From Streptomyces lanatus (GTDB taxonomy: Bacteria; Actinomycetota; Actinomycetes; Streptomycetales; Streptomycetaceae): a DNA stretch of 64,000 bases. Below are positions 41,385-50,959 of this stretch, in pieces. The notes below the pieces were generated by a model. That model searched no databases, was not told the origin of the DNA, and saw only the letters and a program-made list of their open reading frames with translations. Position numbers and translations under genes: made by a program. The stretch lies in NCBI RefSeq assembly GCF_014655715.1, contig NZ_BNBM01000004.1, positions 595,678 to 659,677 of the forward strand. Reading direction: 5' to 3'. Position 1 is the first letter of the stretch, and each line of letters starts with the position of its first letter.

Positions 41385-42389
41385 TCAGGTCGCCCGGGGC
41401 GGTGCGCTGCTGTCCCGGATGGTCAGGGTCGGGCGCAGCAGCGTGAAGACGTTGGTCGGCGGCCGGCCGGAGTCGACGGCGCGCAGCAGCAGCTCGACGG
41501 CCTGCTGGGCCATCTCCCGCTTCGGGACGGTGATCGTGGTCAGCGCGGGCTGGATCTGTCCGACCTGGGCGATGTCGTCGAAGCCGACGATGCTGACGTC
41601 GCCGGGGACCTGCCGCCCGGACCGGACCACCGCCTCGACGGCACCGACGGCCAGGATGTCGTGGGTGGCGAAGATCGCCGTCACATCCGGATCGGCCTCC
41701 AGCGCCGCACGGCCCGCGTCGAACCCGCCCACGGCGTCGTCCCTGATGCAGGCGAACACCTTGTGGTCGTCGATGGCCAGCCCGTCGTCGGCGAACGCCC
41801 GGCGCAACCCGGCCACGCGCGGCGTGTGCGCGGGGAGATCGGCGATCACCGCGACGTTCCGGTGGCCGAGATCCCTCAGGTAGCGCCCGGCCAGGAACCC
41901 GGCGTGCTCGTAGTCGATGGACACCACCGGCAGCGTGGTCGGCGGGTCTCCCTCCCAGGCGAACAGCGCGACCGGGAAGGCGGCCTCGACGAGCATCGGG
42001 ATCTGCTGTGCGACGCCGTTGTCGCAGGCGACCAGCAGTGCGTCCACCGAGCGCGCGGCGAGGTTCTCCAGGTGGGCCCGGGTGTAGTCGGGATCGTCGC
42101 GCGTCGTGGCGAGCAGCAGGTTGTATCCGCGGCCGACCAGGAGGTTCTCCACCTCCTCGACCACCTCCGAATAGAACGGGTTGGCCACCGACGGCACGAA
42201 CAGCCCCACCGTCGACGTGCTGCCGGTGCGCAGCGAGCGCGCCACCAGGTTCGGCTTGTAGCCGAGGTCGGCGATCGCCTTGTTCACCTTCGCCAGGGTC
42301 TCCGGCCGTACCTTCTTGCCCGAAACCACGTTGGAGACGGTCTGCTTGGTGACTCCCGCTCTCGCGGCCACATCCGCCATTGTCACCAC
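41385..42389 (-). CDS. LacI family transcriptional regulator of the GH2-importer-GH51 set
   Basis: A 334-residue regulator: helix-turn-helix MADVAARAGVTKQTVSNVVSGKKVRPETLAKVNKA, hinge GYKPNLVARSLRTG, then a sugar-sensor domain (VGLFVPSVANPFYSEVVEEVENLL). A second ATG at residue 4 is possible. It is first in the minus-strand run and likely represses it. Its operator is less obvious than for the LacI at 9175; one imperfect repeat is noted at 42404. Confidence 0.93.
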   Translation of the reverse strand: MVTMADVAARAGVTKQTVSNVVSGKKVRPETLAKVNKAIADLGYKPNLVARSLRTGSTSTVGLFVPSVANPFYSEVVEEVENLLVGRGYNLLLATTRDDPDYTRAHLENLAARSVDALLVACDNGVAQQIPMLVEAAFPVALFAWEGDPPTTLPVVSIDYEHAGFLAGRYLRDLGHRNVAVIADLPAHTPRVAGLRRAFADDGLAIDDHKVFACIRDDAVGGFDAGRAALEADPDVTAIFATHDILAVGAVEAVVRSGRQVPGDVSIVGFDDIAQVGQIQPALTTITVPKREMAQQAVELLLRAVDSGRPPTNVFTLLRPTLTIRDSSAPPRAT

Positions 42390-42403
42390 GTAGGCTCCCC
42401 GAA

Positions 42404-42425
42404 ACTTTTATCGATCCACGAAAGT
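42404..42425. promoter_or_regulatory. Possible operator of the LacI regulator
   Basis: ACTTT-N12-AAAGT around an ATCGAT core, 15 bases upstream of the LacI start. The dyad is imperfect and no second copy was found. Confidence 0.3.
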
Positions 42426-42644
42426 GGCGTCAGCGTAGGGCGGCTGTCGCAGGAGGGCAAGACATCGCCCCGTGGCCGTGATGCAGCCGTTACGGAGCAC
42501 GGTGAGGGCGTCATGAGCGGGTCACGACTGTTTCCGCGACTTGAAGTGCGCGGAGCATTGACGGTTCCGGAAATGCGGCAGTAACGTCCCCGCCACGTCG
42601 ATCTCATGGATCGGTCAATGTGGTGGGTGTCCCCCTGGCCCGCC

Positions 42645-42684
42645 GCGCGCAACAACACTCGATCGCGCGCAACAACACTCGATG
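42645..42684. repeat. Tandem 20-bp direct repeat upstream of the beta-helix enzyme
   Basis: Two back-to-back units (42645-42664 and 42665-42684) of GCGCGCAACAACACTCGAT plus one base, 19 of 20 identical. It lies in the 461-base gap 42390-42850, which also holds the LacI promoter and an RBS (GAGGAGAG) before 42851, but no gene. Confidence 0.75.
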
Positions 42685-42850
42685 TCACCTCGCGCTCCCG
42701 CGCTCGGTGCGTCGGGCTGGTCCTCTCGGCCGCGACGGCCCCCAACGGCTGCGGTCCGGCCGCAGGCATCGCGAATGCTCCGCGCCGTCTCCAGCAGGCG
42801 GCGAGCGCCTGAACAGACCTGGAGAGGTCTCGTCCTGAGGAGAGACAGAC

Positions 42851-45658
42851 ATGATCAGACCGGCCGGCGGCGACGCCGACCCGAACCCCGCCCCGGCGCG
42901 ACGCAGCTCGCGCGTGAGACGCATCATCGCGGGCACTGCCGGCGCCGCCATCGCGGTGGCGAGCCTCATGCTCACCGGCGCCGTCCCCGCACAGGCCGCC
43001 ACCACCGTCCACCCGTACGCGCCGACGGGTGTGGGAGGCGGTACGACGACGTCCCCGGACCAGGCGTCCACCAAGTACCAGGTGCAAGTCGCCGGCACGC
43101 CCGTCCAGGCTGTGCGGTACACCGCGAACCGCAACAACTTCGACGTCGCGCGCTTCGCGTCGGACTCCCGGACACCGACGATCACGGTCACGCTGCCCAG
43201 CACCACGATTGACACGGTGAACGTCTACCCGGCGCGCTACTACCCGCCCGGCAGCGTCTCGGTGAGCGCGGACAAGCACACCCTGACGTTCAAGATGTCA
43301 GCCGACGCCGGGTTGAACCAAGCGATCGTGATGGTCAACGGCGACTCGACCAGCGTGACGGGACAGCCCTACCTGGCGGTCATCAACGACCCTCTGGAGG
43401 ACCCGGCGCAGCGTCCGAACACCACGAGCGCACCGGACGGTTCCGGCGTCAACCTGCAGACCGGTGTCCTCAACTTCCAGGAGTTCGCCGCGAAGTACCT
43501 CGCGGCGCACCCGAACAGCACGGCTCAGAAGGCTCCCGCCGCGACGACGAGCTCCATGGCCGGCAAGACCGTCAACGGCACCGCCATCCCCGCAGGTCAG
43601 AAGAGCTCGGCCGGGACCCTGGTGAGCGCGAGCACGGTCAATGTGCGGTACCCGAATGTGCGGACGATGGCCGCCAATGACGTCACGTACGCCCTGAAGG
43701 CCGCCATCGACACCATCAAGGCCAACCCCACGGCGCTCAACACGCTCTACTTCCCGAACGGTACGTACATATCGTCCGGTCTCCTGGTCAACGGTGTGGA
43801 CGGCAGCAAGCTCAAGGGCGGCAAGCTGAGGATCTACACCGACGAAGGCGCCCTGGTGAAGAACCGCATCCAGGGGTACATGGAGGCGTTCGAGCCGGCG
43901 GTCGGGATCATCAACTCGAGCAACATCGAGATCGACGGCCGCGGCATGTTCGACGGCAACGGCGTGGCGAACTACAACGCCCGCAGCGTCGGTGACTCGC
44001 ACGACGCCTACCGCAGCCAGCACCAGGGCGGCGTCATGGTCATGCACTCGTCGGACATCACGTTCGACGACACCTACGTGCGCGACTCGAAGCAGTGGAA
44101 CTACGAGACCCACAGCGCCAAGAGGGTGACGTTCAACAACATCAAGGCCCTCACCCCGTACCCCCAGCCGTGGATCGACGGGATCGACTTCGCGAGCGGC
44201 CAGGACATCACCGCCAACGGCGTCTTCACCCTCGGCAACGACGACGCGTTCGCCTCCGGCCACTACAACCCCAGCGACGGATTCACCCCGATGGCCGCCG
44301 GCGTGTGGGGCAACTTCCAGCTCGGCACCTCCACCCCCGACGTCCAGGGCTATGCCAACGCGGTGGGCGCCCACGACGCCGTCGCCGACGAGCTCGGGTT
44401 CGACAGCTACCACTGGGACAACGCGGAATCGAAGAACATCTCGGTCAGCAACACGCTGAGCTGGTCCGCCGGTGCCGGCAACTCGATCCGCATCGGATGG
44501 AGTTCGTGGGGATACAAGCTCAACAACTACACGTTCGACAACTTCAACTCCATCTCGCAGGGGGCCGGCGGCATCTTCACGCAGAACAGCCCCAAGCCGT
44601 ACCCGCGTATCTCGAGCATCGTGATCAAGAACAGCTCGTTCGACACCTCCCGGTACGGGTCGGGACCGATCAGGCTCAACGGCGGCAACGGATCCGTCCA
44701 GACCATCACCGCCGAGGACCAGGCGACCTACGGGTTCGCCCCCAACCCTGACGGGTCGGGCGCCACGTACACGTACACCAAGACCCCGATCAGCACCTTC
44801 AAACTCGACAACGTCTGGTTCTCCCAGCAGAAGACGAACAGCAGCCCGTTGAACGGCGCCACGAACGTGACGCTGAACAACCTGCGCGTCGCCGGCGAGC
44901 TCGTCAGATACACCAGCCAGTTCCCGCTGGCGCCGAGCGGGATAGGCACGCTGACCAGCACCTACACGGACGCGAACGGCCAGACCCAGAACGTCAAGGC
45001 CGGAGCCCTCGCCGACGGTGACACCTGGGTGGGCGCGTGGTCGGGTGACCAGGCCAAGAACAGTTCCTCGGACCTGACCCTCATCACCCGCAACACCGGG
45101 GTCGGTCTGATGGGCGAGCAGTACACCACGGGATCCGGAGACGGAAAGCTCTCCTACATACAGTTCCCGCTCGGCAGCCTCACCAGGTCACCGAGCCAGG
45201 CGACACTCCGTCTCACCTACGTCGGCCACCGCTATTCGTCGGTCCCGTCGACCGACACCGACCAACTGCTCGTACAACCCGTCAGCGCCACCACATGCAC
45301 CGGCGGCGGCACCTCCTGCCCGGTCGACACCATGACCTGGCAGAACCGGCCGAGTTTCACCGCCACGAACTCCTCCGTCGCGAAGTCGGCCACCTTCACC
45401 CTCGGTTCGACCATCGTCCCCGAGGGCGGCGGGACCCATCAGGGCAACGCCATCGACGGCCGCGACATAACCGTCGACATCACGTCCTTCGTCCAGAACG
45501 CCTATGCGGCCAAGCAGTCCACGCTTCTGTTCGCCGTGGGCAACGCGGGGGGCACCAACCACGAGCTGCGCTTCGTCAGCTCGGAAGGCGCCACCGGCTC
45601 CGGGAAGCTCACCAACGCGACCGCCGAGATGGCGCCCGCGATCACCGTGACCCCGTAG
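42851..45658 (+). CDS. Secreted GH49-like right-handed beta-helix glycoside hydrolase with DNRLRE domain
   Basis: A 935-residue protein with a long signal peptide (cleavage near AQAA, residue ~49). Its central ~450 residues are a parallel beta-helix with DGIDFASGQDI and LGNDDAFASGHY, an Asp pattern reminiscent of GH49 dextranases/isopullulanases (clan GH-N with GH28). An N-terminal beta-sandwich (PTITVTLPSTTIDTVNVYPARYY) precedes it, as in GH49. The last ~220 residues, from DTWVGAWSGDQAKNSSSDL, form a DNRLRE/CBM96-type domain. The substrate may be arabinogalactan, dextran-like or another glycan; the family call is from motifs only. A hairpin follows the stop. Confidence 0.7.
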   Translation: MIRPAGGDADPNPAPARRSSRVRRIIAGTAGAAIAVASLMLTGAVPAQAATTVHPYAPTGVGGGTTTSPDQASTKYQVQVAGTPVQAVRYTANRNNFDVARFASDSRTPTITVTLPSTTIDTVNVYPARYYPPGSVSVSADKHTLTFKMSADAGLNQAIVMVNGDSTSVTGQPYLAVINDPLEDPAQRPNTTSAPDGSGVNLQTGVLNFQEFAAKYLAAHPNSTAQKAPAATTSSMAGKTVNGTAIPAGQKSSAGTLVSASTVNVRYPNVRTMAANDVTYALKAAIDTIKANPTALNTLYFPNGTYISSGLLVNGVDGSKLKGGKLRIYTDEGALVKNRIQGYMEAFEPAVGIINSSNIEIDGRGMFDGNGVANYNARSVGDSHDAYRSQHQGGVMVMHSSDITFDDTYVRDSKQWNYETHSAKRVTFNNIKALTPYPQPWIDGIDFASGQDITANGVFTLGNDDAFASGHYNPSDGFTPMAAGVWGNFQLGTSTPDVQGYANAVGAHDAVADELGFDSYHWDNAESKNISVSNTLSWSAGAGNSIRIGWSSWGYKLNNYTFDNFNSISQGAGGIFTQNSPKPYPRISSIVIKNSSFDTSRYGSGPIRLNGGNGSVQTITAEDQATYGFAPNPDGSGATYTYTKTPISTFKLDNVWFSQQKTNSSPLNGATNVTLNNLRVAGELVRYTSQFPLAPSGIGTLTSTYTDANGQTQNVKAGALADGDTWVGAWSGDQAKNSSSDLTLITRNTGVGLMGEQYTTGSGDGKLSYIQFPLGSLTRSPSQATLRLTYVGHRYSSVPSTDTDQLLVQPVSATTCTGGGTSCPVDTMTWQNRPSFTATNSSVAKSATFTLGSTIVPEGGGTHQGNAIDGRDITVDITSFVQNAYAAKQSTLLFAVGNAGGTNHELRFVSSEGATGSGKLTNATAEMAPAITVTP

Positions 45659-45664
45659 ACACGC

Positions 45665-45699
45665 GTGGCCGGCCCGCCCCTCGGGGGCGGGCCGGCCAC
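45665..45699 (+). terminator. Strong hairpin terminator after the beta-helix enzyme
   Basis: Perfect 16-bp GC-rich stem (45665-45680 with 45684-45699) around the loop TCG, six bases after the stop. Confidence 0.85.
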
Positions 45700-45775
45700 A
45701 ACCGTCCGTCTCCGCCGTCCACCACTGAGTCTTTCCGCCCAAGCCCTCGTCCGGTCGCCGACGCAAGAGGGCGTC

Positions 45776-46438
45776 AAGTCCGTTTCTGACATTGGCCGCG
45801 TCCTGGCAGCGGCAAACAGCCGCAACGGTACCCGGTCCAAGACCGTCGGCCCGGTGGAGCTCACGGTGCCGCGGGACCGTGACGGGCAGGTGGCCAACCG
45901 GCCCCTCTACGTCGCCCTGGCGGTCACGGTGGACGGCACGCGCGACGTCCTCGGCCTGTGGGCCGGCGACGGCGGCGAAGGCGCCGAGTGTGCATGGTCG
46001 TCTGTGACGGGCTCAAGCCTGCCCGACTCCATCTCGGTTCCGCTGTGCGGGCCGCCAGGACTGGGGCAAGATCTCCCGCGCGCTCAAGCGCTTCTTCACG
46101 GCTCCGACAGCGAGTGCGGCGGAGGACCGGTTCCTGGAGTTCCAGGAGGAATGGCGCGCCAAGTACCCGGCGATTGTGCGGCTTTGGGAGAACGCCTGGG
46201 CGCAGCTCACGCCCTTCCTACCAACGCGATCGAGTCGGTCAACGCTCGCATACGGAAAGCCGTCCGCGCCCGTGGGCACTTCCCGAACGAGGCCGCAGCC
46301 CTCAGATGCGTCTACCTGGCCATCATGAGCCTGGACCCCGCGGGCCAGGGACGCAAACGCTGGACCATGCGCTGGAAGCCCGCCCTGCAGGCTTTCGGCA
46401 TCGCCTTCGGCGGCCGACTCTCCGCCGGCCGCCGATAA
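45776..46438 (+). mobile_element. IS256-family (Mutator) transposase remnant
   Basis: Recognisable pieces in order are RNGTRSKTVGPVELTVPRDRDG, RPLYVALAVTVDGTRDVLGLWAGDGGEGAE, then in shifted frames CMVVCDGLK and KYPAIVRLWENAW, and finally TNAIESVNARIRKAVRARGHFPNEAAALRCVYLAIMSLDP to the C-terminus. Internal deletions and at least two frame changes make it inactive. Only about 210 of the usual ~400 residues remain. No terminal inverted repeats were identified. Confidence 0.85.
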
Positions 46439-46573
46439 CTCACATCACCCGAGTTGCATCATCGGCTGGACAGACCCTCGACGGGCTGTCACCGCGGCAC
46501 GAAACCGGCGCGCATCAGCCGTACTTGTCGCTTCCCGAGGGCCAGACGATGGCGCTGCCCGTCGTCGGGGTCG

Positions 46574-48526
46574 TCACAGGGCGATGATCCGCCATTGCTG
46601 CCGCGTCAGCGACGCGTACGGCTGTTGCTCGATGTTGGCTCCGTCGGCGGTGCTGCCCTCGTCGACGGCGAGACAGAGCCCGCTGTAACGGTTGATGAGG
46701 AAGAAGTAGCCGTCACCGGTCGGCGTGACGGCCCAGTGCTGCTGGGGAGCGTCGGCGTCCGACCAGATGCCGACGTTGCCACCGTCGGCGCGGGAGAGGC
46801 CCCCGACCTCCAGGAGCTTGCCGCTGCCCACACCCTTGATCTTGTAGTAGCCGTCGCCGGTGTCGGTGAAGGTCCACTTCTGGTTCGCCTTGTCAAGCCA
46901 TGGCCACTGAAGGACGTTGGTGTTGTTGGCGGTGGCCCCGCCCTTCACGTCGGCGACCTTGCCGCTGTGCCGGGCGACCAGCTGGTAGACGGTGCCGTCG
47001 CCGGGCAGTGTGGTGGACACCAGGGCCGGTCCGGCCGTCCGGCCGCCGATGTGGACGCCGCCCATGTTGGCGTAGCCACCGGTGGCCGCGTTGGCCCGGA
47101 GCCGTACGAAGCCCACGTTCCGGGCGGGCCATTCGGCCACCTTCGGGGCGCGGTCACCGGCCCAGGTGCCGGTGGCGACCTGGGTGAAGTTCGTGCCGTC
47201 GGTGCTGGTGGAGATGGTGTACGAGGTGATGTCACCGTCGGTGGAGTTGCTGCGGTTCCACTGCTTGGGCAGGTACTCCAGGGTGGAGACATTGCTCCAC
47301 ACGCCGCCCAGATCGATCGTGATCGCGTGGGGCAGGGGCGAGGGCAGTCCCCACGTGGACCAGCAGGTCTCGTAGCCCCTGTCGCTCAGCCCGTCGATCG
47401 CGTTGAGCGGTCCCTCCCCGTCGCGGAATCCGGTGGCGTAGGCGCTGACGGGTGTCACGGGGTGCTCGGCGCGCCGTGTCTGCGGCGGCAGTGGTGGCCT
47501 GGATGTGTCGGGGCTCCATGCCGCTCCGACTTCGGCGAGTCGGTTGACGATGTTGGTGTCCAGCTTGCCGTCGCGGTTCGGCGGGCAGTTGAGGATGAAG
47601 GAGGTGTACTTCGGTTCCAGATCGGCCAGGTGGGAGAGGATCGCGTCCTTGCTCATCGGGTCCTGGGTCGGCGTGTGCGGATGCCAGAACCAGCCGTTGC
47701 TGATCGTCTGTCCCTGCGTGGCGGCGTAGGTGTTCCCGGTCGGTGCCGAGACGCCCAGCGGCTCCTCGAAGTAGATCGCGTCGCCGAGCCACGGCACCGA
47801 CAGGGCACCGTGGTCGATCATGACGATGTTCGGCTGGAGCGACTTCACGTGTTCACGGATCCGCTGGTAGGAGACGGCCTGCTGGCCCATCTGCCACGCG
47901 TAACCGTCGGTGACGAACATGTCGATGGTGCCGTAATTGGTGAGCAACTCGGTGATCTGACCGAGGATGAAGGTCATGTCGCTGGGCTGGATGGCATCGG
48001 TGATCTCGAGCCCGGACACCTTGTGCCGGCTCTCCCACGCCTCGACGCCGAAAGTGCGGTCCCAGATCGAGTAGTAGAACCCGACTCTCAGCCCTTTCGC
48101 CCGGAAGGCGTCGCAATACGCTTTCACCACATCGTGCTTGTAGGAGCTGTTCGCGACGTTCTGGGTGCCGTAGGCGCTCGGCCACAGGGCGAAACCGTCA
48201 TGGTGCTTGGTCGTCAGAAGGCCGTAGCTCATCTTCGCCGCCGCCGCGGCGGCGGCCCACTGGGCACAGTCCACGGCCGTGGGCGCGAACAGGGCGGGGT
48301 TCTGGTTCGGGGCAGCCCACTCCTCATTGGTGAACGTGCCCAGGCTGAAGTGGTTGAACATGCCGAACCGCATGTTCACCAGGTTTTCCAGGTTGGTCTG
48401 GGGATCCGCGGCGGCCGCCTGTGCCAGCAGGGGCGACAACGCGGGGACCACGGGCAGCGCGGTCGCGGCCACAGCGGCGCCCGCGGCACCCAGCAGCGTG
48501 CGGCGGGACAGTCTTCCTAATGACAT
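46574..48526 (-). CDS. Secreted GH29 alpha-L-fucosidase with F5/8-type and Ricin-type domains
   Basis: A 650-residue Tat-exported enzyme (LSRRTLLGAAGAAVAATALP). The GH29 catalytic domain at about 45-375 has MRFGMFNHFSLGTF, TTKHHDGFALWPS and the nucleophile Asp in MFVTDGYAW (about 206). A discoidin-like F5/8 domain follows (about 390-520, ETCWSTWGLPSPLPHAITIDLGG), then a Ricin-type trefoil (about 520-650; QKWTF, QHWAV, QQWRI). It would remove alpha-L-fucose from plant glycans such as arabinogalactan side chains. The frame extends to 48649, but the Tat signal fixes the start. Confidence 0.9.
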   Translation of the reverse strand: MSLGRLSRRTLLGAAGAAVAATALPVVPALSPLLAQAAAADPQTNLENLVNMRFGMFNHFSLGTFTNEEWAAPNQNPALFAPTAVDCAQWAAAAAAAKMSYGLLTTKHHDGFALWPSAYGTQNVANSSYKHDVVKAYCDAFRAKGLRVGFYYSIWDRTFGVEAWESRHKVSGLEITDAIQPSDMTFILGQITELLTNYGTIDMFVTDGYAWQMGQQAVSYQRIREHVKSLQPNIVMIDHGALSVPWLGDAIYFEEPLGVSAPTGNTYAATQGQTISNGWFWHPHTPTQDPMSKDAILSHLADLEPKYTSFILNCPPNRDGKLDTNIVNRLAEVGAAWSPDTSRPPLPPQTRRAEHPVTPVSAYATGFRDGEGPLNAIDGLSDRGYETCWSTWGLPSPLPHAITIDLGGVWSNVSTLEYLPKQWNRSNSTDGDITSYTISTSTDGTNFTQVATGTWAGDRAPKVAEWPARNVGFVRLRANAATGGYANMGGVHIGGRTAGPALVSTTLPGDGTVYQLVARHSGKVADVKGGATANNTNVLQWPWLDKANQKWTFTDTGDGYYKIKGVGSGKLLEVGGLSRADGGNVGIWSDADAPQQHWAVTPTGDGYFFLINRYSGLCLAVDEGSTADGANIEQQPYASLTRQQWRIIAL

Positions 48527-48755
48527 GGGTGTACTCCAGGTTTGGGATGGCTCGGATTTCCGGAGTGGGGCGGCAGTCCCAGGGCGCGCGGTCTCCAGGC
48601 ATTCAGCCGTAGCCCTCGATCTGGCTCCAGCGGGCCGGATGTTACGCATGAAGTTCGATGACGTACCTGCTCCGTGTCAACAGGTGAGAGGACGAAAGTA
48701 CTCTCACGGAGAGCAGAATCGGCATTTTTGTGATCTTAAGTGCCTGTTCGCTCCA

Positions 48756-48778
48756 CCCCAGACATGCCATGTCTGGGG
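48756..48778. repeat. Perfect 23-bp inverted repeat
   Basis: CCCCAGACATG, one central C, then CATGTCTGGGG. Not followed by a T run and not at a gene end, so more likely an operator or a mobile-element relic than a terminator. Confidence 0.7.
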
Positions 48779-49189
48779 AAGTGGATGGCGACTTCCCACA
48801 GCAACACATTGGCCGCTCCAGCGGGCAGACCTCTCGGCCCCTCGCAAACGATCCCAACTGCACTGGCCGGCGCCGAAGGTGGGCGCCATCCACATGGCGA
48901 CTGGCGCGGTCGCCGAGCGCCGCCCGAGACCTCGCCGCGAAGCGGGCCGACAAGCCCCTGTGCGAGCTGATCCCAGCACCTGTCGATGTTCGGCTGCGTC
49001 GCGGCCTCCGGAGCGACTGAGGACACTGTCGCGATCCACGTGTGCGGCGGGCGCTTCGGCCTCAGCCCTGCTCCGGCGGGAAGGCGTAACGCACTCGCCG
49101 TGCGACCGCCCTTCTCAGGTCGCTGGACCTACAGCTGCCGGAAGCCTTGACGCATTCTGCTTCCCAGTCCTAACGTCTGCCCGAACCTG

Positions 49190-49202
49190 CGAACATCGTT
49201 CG
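49190..49202. promoter_or_regulatory. CGAAC-N3-GTTCG element upstream of GH43 no. 1
   Basis: CGAACATCGTTCG followed by ATATATCGG, 188 bases before the start codon. The same element, in matching orientation relative to the gene, precedes the duplicate GH43 at 53124-54551. Confidence 0.5.
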
Positions 49203-49390
49203 ATATATCGGTCAACATCCGCTGGGCAGGCAGTCGGCCACGGAGGCTTCACGCGGCCGAGCGCTTGGAGGCGCACACGCCGTCACCACGCATCGCACCG
49301 GCATGGCGTGCAAAAGACCGAACCCCCCGCCATCCCTATTCGAGTGCTCTTCGCCCCGTAGTGGCCTTTGCAGAACAACAGGAGACGTAC

Positions 49391-50821
49391 ATGTCCGCGC
49401 TGCGCGCCCGGCTGTCGGCGATATTGCTCGCCGCGTGCCTGCTCTTCACGTCCCAAGCCCTGATGACACCGGACCGGGCGGCCGCCGCCGACCCCGGCTA
49501 CCTGATGGTGCACTTCACCGGGGAGGGGGCGACCAACCAGCAGATGTACCTCTCGCACAGCACGGACGGTCTGCACTGGAACGACCTCAACGACGGAGGG
49601 TCGATCCTGCGCTCCACCATCGGCACGCGCGGCGTGCGTGACCCCGCGCTGGTCCGCTCCCCGGGCGGCGACAAGTACTGGATCATCGCGACCGATCTGT
49701 GCTGGGGTTGCGGTTCGACCGTGGACGGCTCCATCAACAACGGCAGCCGCAGCATCGTGGTGTGGGAGTCGACGGACCTGGTCGACTGGTCACAGCCGTG
49801 GCTGCTCAACGTCGCCGGCGCGATCCCCGACGGACGCAACGCCTGGGCGCCGGAGGCGATCTGGAACCCCGAGACCAACGACTACGTCCTGTACTGGGCG
49901 ACGAACGTGCCCCAGGACGGCAAGACCAAGCACCGCATCTTCTACGCCCGCACCAGCGACTTCCGCACCATCACCACCCCGCAGGCCTACATCGACCGCC
50001 CCGGCACCCAGGAACTCATCGACACCCAGATCATCGAGATGCCGGCCGGCGTCGGCAACTACCGCTACGTGCGGGCCTCCGGCGACGGCCAGATCACCCT
50101 CGAAGGCAGCAACTCGATCCTCGGGACGTGGACCAACCTCGGCAACCTCTCCGGCATCGGCCTGACCGGAGCAATGGTCGAGGGCCCGATGTGGATGAAG
50201 TTCAACGGCACCGACAAGTGGGCCCTCTACCTCGACCAGTACGCCTCCCGCGGCGGTTACATGCCGGTGGTGACGACCAACCCGTCCGACCCCGCCTCCT
50301 ACCAGATCCCGACGTCGGGAAGCTACAACATGGGCGTCACCAAGAAGCGCCACGGCTCGATCCTGAACCTGACGGCCGCCGAGGAGAGCCGCGTGCTCGC
50401 CCGCTGGCCCAGCACCCTGGCCAAGCGGCTCCAGTCATTCAACTTCCAGGACCGGTACGTGCGGCACGCCGACTTCGACGTGCGCATCGACCAGAACATC
50501 ACCGGCCCGGATGCCCAGTTCCGACTGCGGCCCGGCCTGGCGGGCTCCGGCACGGTCTCGTTCGAGTCGGTGAACTTCCCCGGGTACTTCCTGCGGCACT
50601 CCAACTACGACTTCCAGCTGGTCCGCAACGACGGCACCGCCCAGTTCGCCGCCGACGCGACCTTCCGCCAAGTCGCCGGGCTCGCCGACTCCGCCTGGTC
50701 CTCGTTCCAGTCGTACAGCCACCCCAATCGCTACCTCCGCCACTACGCCTACCAGCTGCGCCTCGACCCCATCACCACCGCGACAGGACGCGGCGACGCC
50801 ACCTTCCGCGTGACGAACTGA
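49391..50821 (+). CDS. Secreted GH43 arabinosidase-type enzyme with AbfB (CBM42) domain, no. 1
   Basis: A 476-residue protein from ATG 49391 with a Sec signal (ILLAACLLFTSQALMTPDRAAAA). Five-bladed propeller at about 35-335, with catalytic-triad candidates in GVRDPALVRSPGG, ELIDTQIIEMP and MVEGPMWMKF. The AbfB domain (about 340-476) has SFNFQDRYVRHADFDVRID and SFQSYSHPNRYLRHYAYQLRLDP, the arabinofuranose-binding repeats. It is nearly a duplicate, in inverted orientation, of the gene at 53124. Probable role: release of arabinose from arabinan or arabinogalactan; GH43 subfamily not certain. Confidence 0.88.
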   Translation: MSALRARLSAILLAACLLFTSQALMTPDRAAAADPGYLMVHFTGEGATNQQMYLSHSTDGLHWNDLNDGGSILRSTIGTRGVRDPALVRSPGGDKYWIIATDLCWGCGSTVDGSINNGSRSIVVWESTDLVDWSQPWLLNVAGAIPDGRNAWAPEAIWNPETNDYVLYWATNVPQDGKTKHRIFYARTSDFRTITTPQAYIDRPGTQELIDTQIIEMPAGVGNYRYVRASGDGQITLEGSNSILGTWTNLGNLSGIGLTGAMVEGPMWMKFNGTDKWALYLDQYASRGGYMPVVTTNPSDPASYQIPTSGSYNMGVTKKRHGSILNLTAAEESRVLARWPSTLAKRLQSFNFQDRYVRHADFDVRIDQNITGPDAQFRLRPGLAGSGTVSFESVNFPGYFLRHSNYDFQLVRNDGTAQFAADATFRQVAGLADSAWSSFQSYSHPNRYLRHYAYQLRLDPITTATGRGDATFRVTN

Positions 50822-50836
50822 GCGACACCGACAGAG

Positions 50837-50867
50837 ATGCCGGCGCCTCCGGGGAGAGCGCCGGCAT
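50837..50867 (+). terminator. Hairpin after GH43 no. 1
   Basis: ATGCCGGCGC pairs with GCGCCGGCAT across an 11-base loop, 15 bases after the stop. Confidence 0.65.
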
Positions 50868-50959
50868 GATCTTCCGGTCGGGCGTCCGGGTGCCGGCAGC
50901 GACGAGCCGGCGGACCGGGCGGAGGAAGCGGAGGAGTCGGCCTAAGCCGCCGATGGCAG

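Larger units (their letters stand above)
48527..49390. other. 864-base intergenic region between GH29 and the first GH43 gene
   Basis: No convincing gene. It contains a 23-bp perfect inverted repeat (48756-48778) and, near its right end, a CGAAC-N3-GTTCG element before the GH43 gene. Translations of the frames crossing it are repetitive or mirror each other. Composition around 48700-48760 is less GC-rich than the surroundings. Confidence 0.5.

Noticed and set aside
46454..48520. 688-residue plus-strand frame opposite GH29
   Set aside because: Antisense of a clear GH29-F5/8-Ricin gene; no recognisable domain.
48279..49361. 360-residue plus-strand frame in the intergenic region before GH43 no. 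1
   Set aside because: It starts inside GH29 antisense, crosses the 23-bp inverted repeat and shows no domain; frames on the other strand are equally open.
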